From Bacteroidota bacterium (GTDB lineage Bacteria > Bacteroidota > Bacteroidia > Bacteroidales > VadinHA17), in the NCBI GenBank assembly GCA_030628785.1, contig DAOVQI010000068.1, positions 1-10,998 of the forward strand: a stretch of 10,998 nucleotides of DNA, read 5' to 3'. Made by a program: the position numbers and the translations under genes. A model generated the notes under the pieces. It was given only the letters and a program-made list of their open reading frames with translations, had not been told where the DNA came from and did no database searches. Below are positions 6,432-10,998 of this stretch, in pieces. Position 1 is the first letter of the stretch; every line of letters starts with the position of its first letter.

Positions 6432-7766
6432 TCAGCGGTGTGGTTTGTCCGCGTCCGCGGGAGTGTCTTGTTTGAAATCACTATTTTCCGACGGTATTAT
6501 TCGAGTATATTTTGGATACTGTTCAATAATTGATATTGTTTGATACGCCTTAAAACGTAAATTTAGTGATGCTTTTCCATTTTTTGGTGAAAATATACAC
6601 CAGGAATCCCATTTATTAGCAAAATCTACTTCATGCCAGTTTATAAAATGAATTGATTTAAGAAACGGAAAAACAATCCAACTTTTACCAATTCTATAAT
6701 TATCAAGGTCTATCCAATGTCCGTTTAAATAGACTTCATTCAAAAAATGATTATCTCCTGAAATACCCTTATTAAACTTTTCTTTTAATTGCGAATTGGT
6801 GATGTTATTAAGTAGTTTTACCTGTACCGAATCTTTGTTAGTAGCTAACGGAAAACTCTGTTTGATACGGCAAGGAATTCCAATACTTCTTAAAAGTCCA
6901 GCCATAAGGGTAGCAGTTGAACCACAGGCACCTCTTGATTTATATTTTACCATATCTTGTACAAAACAATTCAATTCCAAAATAGAATCAATGTTATACT
7001 TTTGATATAGTATTTTAGGTGACCAGTCTTGATGAATAGGAGTTATTTTTCCTTTTTCAAATTTGAACTCCATAAAAGGCTCGCTTTGAGCGAAAAGTTC
7101 ATCTTTTAGCTTGAAATTTTTTCTGACATATTTGATCATTCTATAAATCTTTTCAAAGTCAGATTTAGCTCCTTTAACAACTTGTAATATTTCTTCTAAT
7201 TGTTTTTCTTCGATTTTAGTGACATTATCAGTTTCTAAATATTTTTTTACTTCACTTGGATGATCTGAGAATTTTAAAGGAACAATATAAGGTTCAGCAA
7301 AAGGGTATACTATGTATTCAATAAGTACTTGCTTATCAATGGATTTTATAATTCTGGCATCAAAAAAAAATGTTCCCATTTTAGAAACATTGAAAGGCTC
7401 ACCAACTTTTGCAATTACTTTAATTGTATAGGAATACTCAAACCGTTCAGTCCAAACCGAATCCTCTAAACCATCCCCATCAGAGTCGGAATTTAATGGA
7501 TCGGTATGATATTTGAAAATTTCTAAATAATCATCAAGCCCATCTCCATCGCTATCTGTGGTTTTTGGATTTGTTCCATAAAAAACTTCTTTTTTATCAT
7601 TCAATCCATCTCCATCAATATCTTCAAGTGGTTCCGGATGGTTAATTAATATATTTTGATATTTCTTTTGAAAAAGAGAATATTCACTTTGACAGTAGAT
7701 ATTTTGTGTAAAAATTGTTATATAAGTCATTGAAACTAACATTATTATTTTAATAACTTTATTCAT
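6432..7766 (-). CDS. Exported protein with thrombospondin type 3-like calcium repeats and a transglutaminase-like domain
   Basis: 444 residues. A basic start and hydrophobic stretch (residues 5-20) form a signal peptide, probably cleaved near 25-27. NIYC is not a good lipobox, so a lipoprotein is less likely. Residues 48-104 hold three repeats of the DxDxDGLxD type (DIDGDGLND, DSDGDGLDD, DSDGDGLED), expected to bind calcium and form a rigid stalk. After a beta-rich region (about 108-170) comes a transglutaminase-like fold: Cys281 in RGACGSTA, His340 in DNHFLNEVYLNGHW and Asp355 (or Asp353) in WIDLDN, matching the Cys-His-Asp triad in order. TSP3-plus-transglutaminase proteins with the same central region occur in Planctomycetes and Bacteroidota, from memory. 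The fold allows protease, peptide-crosslinking or amidase activity; the substrate is unknown. The last 12 codons are strikingly GC-rich compared with the AT-rich body, so the C-terminus may have been altered by an inserted sequence. It ends at the 6301-6335 terminator. Confidence 0.85.
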   Translation of the reverse strand: MNKVIKIIMLVSMTYITIFTQNIYCQSEYSLFQKKYQNILINHPEPLEDIDGDGLNDKKEVFYGTNPKTTDSDGDGLDDYLEIFKYHTDPLNSDSDGDGLEDSVWTERFEYSYTIKVIAKVGEPFNVSKMGTFFFDARIIKSIDKQVLIEYIVYPFAEPYIVPLKFSDHPSEVKKYLETDNVTKIEEKQLEEILQVVKGAKSDFEKIYRMIKYVRKNFKLKDELFAQSEPFMEFKFEKGKITPIHQDWSPKILYQKYNIDSILELNCFVQDMVKYKSRGACGSTATLMAGLLRSIGIPCRIKQSFPLATNKDSVQVKLLNNITNSQLKEKFNKGISGDNHFLNEVYLNGHWIDLDNYRIGKSWIVFPFLKSIHFINWHEVDFANKWDSWCIFSPKNGKASLNLRFKAYQTISIIEQYPKYTRIIPSENSDFKQDTPADADKPHR

Positions 7767-7804
7767 TGCTTAATTAATACGTATCGGAATTTACTCTCCG
7801 CCAG

Positions 7805-7852
7805 CCCTGTGAAATAATGCTTCGCATTAAATCTTCGATTTATTTCACAGGG
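7805..7852. repeat. 48-base palindromic cloverleaf element
   Basis: The element begins CCCTGTGAAAT and ends with its exact complement ATTTCACAGGG (7805-7815 with 7842-7852, 11 pairs). The interior is two adjacent hairpins: AATGC-TTC-GCATT (7816-7828) and AAATC-TTC-GATTT (7829-7841). Every base outside the two TTC loops can pair, giving a three-way junction. A further TGCGAAGC at 7859-7866 complements GCTTCGCA at 7819-7826 in the first hairpin and could form an alternative fold. It starts 13 bases after the stop of the methyltransferase gene and lies 38 bases before the start of the transglutaminase-like gene. There is no T-tract on either side, so it is not a standard terminator. It resembles REP-like interspersed palindromes of Bacteroidota; its copy number cannot be seen here. 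Confidence 0.75.
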
Positions 7853-7865
7853 TAAATTTGCGAAG

Positions 7866-8507
7866 CTATGTTTTTATTATTTTCTCAAATACAAAATGTT
7901 TGTTTTGTTCTTTAATTACCTTGAATTTATTTTCATGTTCCAGGTATTTTCTTAAATCGTCATCAATTTTTGGGTTGCGACCTGCAATACGTGACAAGGT
8001 TCGGCTCATATAAGATAATTTTCCATTTACTTTCAGAACACGGTATAATTCATCCAACACATTTTCTTTGTTCTTTATCATAGGAAATGTGTTATGTAAA
8101 TAAACAACATCAATACTCTGGCTTTTAAGTCTTGTATCACAATCAGAGAGAATGGTATGGATATTTGTTAAATTATGTTTTCTTTTCTTTTTCATTACGA
8201 TTTCTATTGCTCTTGGATTAATATCAAGCGCAAAAACTTTTCCTTCATCTCCAACCTTTTGGGCTGCCGGAATAGCGTTAAAACCAGGGCCACATCCAAA
8301 ATCCAGAATATAATCTCCGGTATTAATCCTGGCTAATTCAGTTTCCTCTTTAATGTTCCTGAATATCTTTCTGATAGACATAATGATTGTCATTATTTTG
8401 AATGCTAACCCTGACATTGGCTTGTGTGTTTTCTTCTCTCCGATAATAAAAAACGGAGCTTGCCACAAAGAGATCGGCGCTCCCGACAGAGACTTGTTAT
8501 CTGCCAT
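7866..8507 (-). CDS. Class I SAM-dependent methyltransferase (Methyltransf_11/25 type)
   Basis: 213 residues from the ATG at 8507, which overlaps the upstream methyltransferase gene by 11 bases. Residues 66-75 (YILDFGCGPG) are the SAM-binding motif I, Asp95 in ALDIN binds the ribose hydroxyls, SIDVVYLHN (131-139) is motif II and LYRVLKVNGKL (154-164) the following strand and turn. The body resembles small archaeal and bacterial methyltransferases that begin near residue 31 (MSGLAFKIM). The ATG at 8415-8417 is therefore a credible alternative start, giving 183 residues; GGAGAGAAG lies upstream of it, somewhat far away. The first 30 residues do not look like part of the domain. The substrate cannot be told from the sequence. 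Its overlap with a second methyltransferase suggests co-translation. Confidence 0.85.
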   Translation of the reverse strand: MADNKSLSGAPISLWQAPFFIIGEKKTHKPMSGLAFKIMTIIMSIRKIFRNIKEETELARINTGDYILDFGCGPGFNAIPAAQKVGDEGKVFALDINPRAIEIVMKKKRKHNLTNIHTILSDCDTRLKSQSIDVVYLHNTFPMIKNKENVLDELYRVLKVNGKLSYMSRTLSRIAGRNPKIDDDLRKYLEHENKFKVIKEQNKHFVFEKIIKT

Positions 8508-9108
8508 TGGTAACAGGCTTCATACATAAATAGGCATGGAAAATATTAAAAATAATCTTTGAATCCTTAATAATATCAAAACCAGCTGTTTGTAATTCCT
8601 CAACGAACTGTGTCCAATAAAATCTCGATTCTTTAGGATGAGAAAAATGCAGATACTTTTCTACAAAATCTACTCCTTTTTTATCCACCTCTTCTATCAA
8701 CATATGTCCACCAGGTTTTAATACCCGATGGATTTCTCGAAGTGCTCTTTCCCACTCGGGGATGTGGTGTAATACCCCAAACACAAAAACAGCATCATAT
8801 TTATCTGAAGGTGAATTTATTTCCGTAACATCCCCAACAAAAAACCGCGCTCTCCCATATCTTCTATTAGCAAGCTCAATTTGTTCAGGCATTATGTCAA
8901 AGGCTACAAGTTCTCTTGGGTTATATCGAGCTCCAATTAGCTTTGTGCTATATCCAGAACCACATCCAGCGTCAAGAATAACGCCACCTGTTATACTTAC
9001 ACTATGTTTTTTCAAAAAACTACTAAAAAGTCGAAATTCAATCCATTTCAGGATCAATCTTCTGACAGAACTATTCATCACAGCGAATTCAACTCTACTC
9101 AATCTCAT
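8497..9108 (-). CDS. Class I SAM-dependent methyltransferase
   Basis: 203 residues. Motif I is ILDAGCGSGYS (44-54), the ribose-binding acid is Asp71 in AFDIMPEQ, Asp93 in VGDVTE contacts the adenine region, YDAVFVFGVLHHIPEW (104-119) is the Methyltransf_11 signature, and HRVLKPGGHMLIEE (127-140) completes the core. The C-terminal third (about 145-195) is rich in Phe, His and Tyr and probably forms the substrate lid. The substrate is not determined; small metabolites, lipids or quinones are all possible. The second Met at residue 11 is another possible start. It lies 31 bases after the small membrane protein gene and overlaps the next methyltransferase, so the three are probably one transcript. 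Confidence 0.88.
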   Translation of the reverse strand: MRLSRVEFAVMNSSVRRLILKWIEFRLFSSFLKKHSVSITGGVILDAGCGSGYSTKLIGARYNPRELVAFDIMPEQIELANRRYGRARFFVGDVTEINSPSDKYDAVFVFGVLHHIPEWERALREIHRVLKPGGHMLIEEVDKKGVDFVEKYLHFSHPKESRFYWTQFVEELQTAGFDIIKDSKIIFNIFHAYLCMKPVTNGR

Positions 9109-9139
9109 ATGTGTATGTAAAATATCTTATATTATGATC

Positions 9140-9514
9140 TCAGATAGCCAGTAAATACAAAGTAATCGCAGCCTGAACAACGGATACAATCAATGTGGAA
9201 AACAATATAAACAAAGAGATTGGTACTTTAAATTCCTTCCGTCCTTTCCTGATAAAATACATATGTATTGTAAATGCAAACAATCCCCCAAAACTTAAGA
9301 TCAGGGAGAATATCAATCCTGCAAAAGATTGTTGAAATACCAGGATCAATCCATACAGTATAAAGAATAGTAAAGGAAAATGAATAATCAGAAACCCGGT
9401 TATACCGCCTGGTAATTTAAACAGATCCCACTCTTTCCAATAGGCAGAATCGATTTCATGGCTTATTAACAGTACAGCATTAGCTAAGTATATCCAGAAC
9501 AAGATTTTTTCCAT
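9140..9514 (-). CDS. Small four-helix membrane protein, DUF6713-like
   Basis: 124 residues with four predicted membrane spans at about 2-18, 38-60, 63-86 and 98-122. Between spans 1 and 2 is HEIDSAYWKEWDLF (19-32), and His45 and His84 lie in or beside spans. The HEID...EW pattern after the first helix and the overall length match my memory of the DUF6713 group of uncharacterised integral membrane proteins; this was not checked by search. The conserved His, Glu and Asp near a membrane face could bind a metal or take part in catalysis, but no function is known. The start has a purine-rich AAGAAGAAA just upstream, and the gene begins 28 bases after the HAD hydrolase stop, consistent with one operon. 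Confidence 0.75.
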   Translation of the reverse strand: MEKILFWIYLANAVLLISHEIDSAYWKEWDLFKLPGGITGFLIIHFPLLFFILYGLILVFQQSFAGLIFSLILSFGGLFAFTIHMYFIRKGRKEFKVPISLFILFSTLIVSVVQAAITLYLLAI

Positions 9515-9542
9515 AAGATTTCTTCTTTTTACGAAAACCTAA

Positions 9543-10238
9543 TCAGATTACTCCTGCCAGGAAGGCAAGTTTTTTCATATCAGGGACTTCCAGATCGGGC
9601 TCTGTTTCTGCCGGAGGAGTTGCCCCAAAACCCTCCATACCCTTCTGTCGATTTACCCAGACCGTTGAAAAACCAAGCTGTTTAGCCGGCGCAATGTCAT
9701 GGAACAAACTTTGAGCAATATGAAGAACCTGATCCTGTGGAACTCCTGCATTTTTTATCAGATATTGGAAATTTCTAAGTGACGGTTTATATGCACCTAT
9801 CCGTTGCGCTGTGAAAATCTCGTCGAAGTCGACGTCAAGTAGCTTTGCCGAGTATTTGATGAGATCATCGTCGATGTTTGACAAGATAATTAGTCGATAT
9901 TTTGTCTGCAATGCACGCAGCGCATCTCCTGAATCTGCAAAAGGTGGCCAGTTCTTCACTGAGACGGAGAAATTTTCTAATTCATCCGAAGTAGGCGAAA
10001 AATTGAAACTTTTGCCAAGTTCACGGAGTACCTCACGCAGTACTTCCTTATACGGACGATATTCCGCTGCCTCGATTTTTGCCTCATGCTGAGCATATAA
10101 CTCTAAAAGCTCTCTGTCACAAACCTCCACCCTGTGATGGTTAAGAAGAGGACGAAGGGACGACAAAAGCCCGGACTCCCAGTCAATCAGCGTTCCGTAG
10201 CAGTCAAAACTCAGACATCTGTAACGTTCAAAGTCCAT
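9543..10238 (-). CDS. HAD-superfamily hydrolase, haloacid dehalogenase type II-like
   Basis: 231 residues, the usual length. Motif I is FDCYGTLIDWE with nucleophile Asp12 and Thr16. A helical cap spans about 17-98. Motif II is ILSN (Ser120), motif III is Lys151 in GAYKPS, and motif IV is AQSLFHDIAPAKQLG (Asp181). Asp-x-Tyr-Gly-Thr at the nucleophile is typical of the L-2-haloacid dehalogenase subgroup, where the residue two after Asp is Tyr rather than Asp. However, the dehalogenase SSNxxD motif is replaced by QSLFHD, so the Asn that helps position the hydrolytic water is missing. True dehalogenase activity is therefore doubtful; a small-molecule phosphatase or another hydrolase is as likely. 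It probably leads the operon with the membrane protein and the methyltransferases. The palindromes just upstream may be regulatory. Confidence 0.88.
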   Translation of the reverse strand: MDFERYRCLSFDCYGTLIDWESGLLSSLRPLLNHHRVEVCDRELLELYAQHEAKIEAAEYRPYKEVLREVLRELGKSFNFSPTSDELENFSVSVKNWPPFADSGDALRALQTKYRLIILSNIDDDLIKYSAKLLDVDFDEIFTAQRIGAYKPSLRNFQYLIKNAGVPQDQVLHIAQSLFHDIAPAKQLGFSTVWVNRQKGMEGFGATPPAETEPDLEVPDMKKLAFLAGVI

Positions 10239-10239
10239 T

Positions 10240-10272
10240 CCAATGTATTCATTGGTTGTAGAAATTTTCTAC
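10240..10272. promoter_or_regulatory. Two adjacent palindromes upstream of the HAD gene
   Basis: CCAATG-TATT-CATTGG (10240-10255) is a perfect 6-base-pair inverted repeat 1 base upstream of the HAD start codon. GTAGAAA-T-TTTCTAC (10258-10272) is a perfect 7-base-pair inverted repeat with one central base. The first would sit in the 5' untranslated region and could hide the start; the second has the size of a dimeric repressor operator. No promoter was identified beyond them, so the role is a guess. Confidence 0.3.
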
Positions 10273-10323
10273 TGCTAATATCCGTATAATACATCTAATT
10301 TTCAATAAAATATGTATTTAAAA

Positions 10324-10392
10324 GATGGAATGATGGAAGAATGGAATATTGGAGTAATGGAATAGTATAAGAATGGAGTAGTGGAATAGTGT
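10324..10392. repeat. Degenerate TGGAAT-type purine-rich tandem repeat
   Basis: About 69 bases made of imperfect copies of a 7-11 base unit around ATGGAAT or TTGGAGT on the plus strand. The strand bias is strong: there are very few C in the stretch. Similar GGAAT/GGAGT tracts are familiar from Bacteroidota intergenic regions. No coding frame fits. It may be a slippage-prone satellite or the scar of a small mobile repeat. Confidence 0.6.
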
Positions 10393-10394
10393 GC

Positions 10395-10422
10395 CAAAAG
10401 CATCCCTTTGGGAGGAGATGCT
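10395..10422 (-). terminator. Terminator-like hairpin after the gene remnants
   Basis: AGCATC (10399-10404) pairs with GATGCT (10417-10422), extended by CC (10405-10406) with GG (10414-10415) past one bulged A. On the minus strand the stem is followed by TTTT, the complement of 10395-10398. It lies about 10 bases beyond the stop of the repair-protein-like tail, as expected for the old terminator of that gene, and may now end the CocE-like transcript. The T-run is short. Confidence 0.5.
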
Positions 10423-10432
10423 GGAAGGTTGC

Positions 10433-10546
10433 TTAGTTTATTAGCTCAAAAGAAACTTTTTCCATTTCCACACCATTAATAATAATTGATATTTGATGCT
10501 CCCCTGGATAGTGTTTGCGGGTTGACATATTTATGAAAGAGTGCTT
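10433..10546 (-). pseudogene. Tail fragment like a DNA alkylation repair protein (AlkC/AlkD type)
   Basis: A 37-codon minus-strand frame between TGA (10547-10549) and TAA (10433-10435), with no start codon that would give a domain. It reads HSFINMSTRKHYPGEHQISI (from residue 2), then an INGVE segment and a hydrophobic end. This resembles the C-terminal strand pair (STRKxYPGxH....ING.....F.L) that ends many bacterial AlkC/AlkD-like DNA alkylation repair proteins. The whole catalytic HEAT-repeat part is missing. It is followed by a terminator-like hairpin, supporting a real former gene end. Identification is from memory of the family. Confidence 0.45.
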
Positions 10547-10688
10547 TCAATAAACCAGAACATACAATTGAAAGTTCTTCGTCTGTTTTGCTGATATTGA
10601 AAAATTCGCTGCTATAAACCTCAACAGGAATTTCAGTACCTGGCTCAAAGCGATGAATTGTAAAATTACCTTCTAATAGAATGTAACT
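10476..10688 (-). pseudogene. N-terminal fragment of an ACT-domain amino-acid-sensing protein
   Basis: A 70-codon open frame on the minus strand between TAG (10689-10691) and TAA (10476-10478), without an ATG, GTG or TTG in the right place. Residues 3-43 read as the first part of an ACT_7-type protein: ILLEGNFTIHRFEPGTEIP, then FFNISKTDEELSIVC, the hallmark ISKTxEELSIVC signature. After residue about 45 (position 10554) the match stops, and the other frame picks up as the repair-protein tail. The start codon of the family (just before residue 3) is absent, and the frame overlaps the end of the CocE-like gene by 23 bases. It is therefore truncated at both ends, about one third of a normal protein of 120-140 residues. 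Confidence 0.55.
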
Positions 10689-10998
10689 CTATCACCTTAA
10701 TTTTTAAGTGTGAAGGGAATTCCTTTGAACGATAAACAGTATGAACCGCTTTTTGAAAATCCTCCTCCTTTGCATGATAAATATCCACATACTTCTGTGG
10801 ATTCCGGTCGATCACGGGAAACCAGGTACTTTGAACCTGCACCATGATCCTGTGCCCTTTCAGAAAGGTATGACATTTGTCCCGCAGATCAAATTCAATC
10901 TCTGTTACTTTATTTGGTATCATTGGCTCAGGATTTTCGAAACTGTTCCGGTATTTACTCCGGAATACTTCACCGGCAAGCAGCATTTGATAATCTCC
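10666..10998 (-). CDS. CocE/NonD-family hydrolase, C-terminal part (partial)
   Basis: Open on the minus strand from the right edge to TAA at 10666; the Met at 10986 is internal, since the preceding codons (GDYQ) fit the family. The visible 110 residues are the C-terminal beta-sandwich of the X-Pro dipeptidyl-peptidase type: LLAGEVFRSKYRNSFE, a strand region with EFDLRDKCHTFLKGHRIMVQ, then QSTWFPVIDRNPQKYVDIYH, all typical of glutaryl-7-ACA acylase and cocaine-esterase relatives in Bacteroidota. The alpha/beta-hydrolase domain with the Ser-Asp-His triad lies outside the window. Such proteins are usually exported serine hydrolases or peptidases. The final residues after KIKVIEL look non-family and may come from the adjacent deletion. 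Confidence 0.88.
   Translation of the reverse strand, partial: GDYQMLLAGEVFRSKYRNSFENPEPMIPNKVTEIEFDLRDKCHTFLKGHRIMVQVQSTWFPVIDRNPQKYVDIYHAKEEDFQKAVHTVYRSKEFPSHLKIKVIELHSIRR

Larger units (their letters stand above)
10239..10665. other. Decayed intergenic region
   Basis: 427 bases with no intact gene. From left to right it contains two small palindromes next to the HAD start (10240-10272), a plain AT-rich stretch to 10323, a degenerate purine-rich repeat (10324-10392), a terminator-like hairpin (10395-10422), and two overlapping gene remnants on the minus strand (10433-10546 and 10476-10688). It looks like a deletion scar between the CocE-like gene and the HAD operon. Confidence 0.65.

Noticed and set aside
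6415..6470. Possible integron attC site at the end of the transglutaminase-like gene (GTTAGGT on the minus strand)
   Set aside because: The 7-base core pattern is there, but no matching ACCTAAC partner or attC-like hairpin was found within about 100 bases, and no integrase is present.
6796..7005. Plus-strand frame of 69 codons inside the transglutaminase-like gene
   Set aside because: Antisense to the catalytic Cys region of a well-supported gene, with no independent features.
7805..7852. Cloverleaf read as a tRNA or intrinsic terminator
   Set aside because: At 48 bases with no anticodon arm, no CCA end and no tRNA consensus it is not a tRNA, and it lacks a T-tract on either strand.
8762..9154. 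Plus-strand frame of 130 codons opposite the first methyltransferase
   Set aside because: Antisense to intact SAM-binding motifs; its residues show no recognisable protein pattern.

Overview
The window looks like chromosomal DNA from a member of the Bacteroidota (Bacteroidales or Marinilabiliales-like). The composition is AT-rich and there are few Shine-Dalgarno sequences. Other pointers are a short double-glycine leader peptide of the Bacteroidota type, cytoplasmic hybrid kinases in the style of that phylum, and interspersed palindromic and TGGAAT-like intergenic repeats. The assignment rests on sequence style only.

Layout, left to right. (1) Positions 55-210 hold the only convincing plus-strand gene, a 51-residue peptide with a GG leader and a proline/acid-rich tail. 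(2) A hairpin followed by a T-tract at 230-268 separates it from a convergent minus-strand block. (3) Positions 269-6086 hold a three-gene signalling operon, read right to left. It encodes a 1139-residue cytoplasmic REC-PAS-GAF-PAS-kinase-REC hybrid, a 395-residue REC-histidine kinase and a 401-residue REC-SpoIIE/PP2C phosphatase. The last two have closely related REC domains and their genes overlap by 14 bases. The likely logic is signal sensing, then kinase/REC phosphotransfer, then a Ser/Thr phosphatase output. No STAS-domain or anti-sigma partner is present here. (4) Positions 6087-6431 are non-coding, with a strong minus-strand terminator at 6301-6335 and a possible short gene remnant. 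(5) Positions 6432-7766 encode an exported protein with thrombospondin type 3-like calcium-binding repeats and a transglutaminase-like domain. (6) Just upstream of it is a 48-base element (7805-7852) that folds on paper into a three-arm cloverleaf with only loop bases unpaired. (7) Positions 7866-9514 hold two overlapping SAM methyltransferase genes and a small four-helix membrane protein. (8) Positions 9543-10238 encode a HAD hydrolase of the haloacid-dehalogenase-like group. (9) Positions 10239-10665 hold palindromes, a degenerate purine-rich repeat, a terminator-like hairpin and two decayed gene pieces: the N-terminal part of an ACT-domain protein, and a tail like that of AlkC/AlkD-type DNA alkylation repair proteins. 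(10) The right edge holds the C-terminal part of a CocE/NonD-family hydrolase that continues past the window.

No RNA gene, CRISPR array, transposase or phage gene was seen. The observations most worth following are the peptide whose presumed core lacks every residue used by the common RiPP chemistries, the cloverleaf element, the chimeric gene remnant near the right edge, and the three-protein REC cascade ending in a phosphatase.
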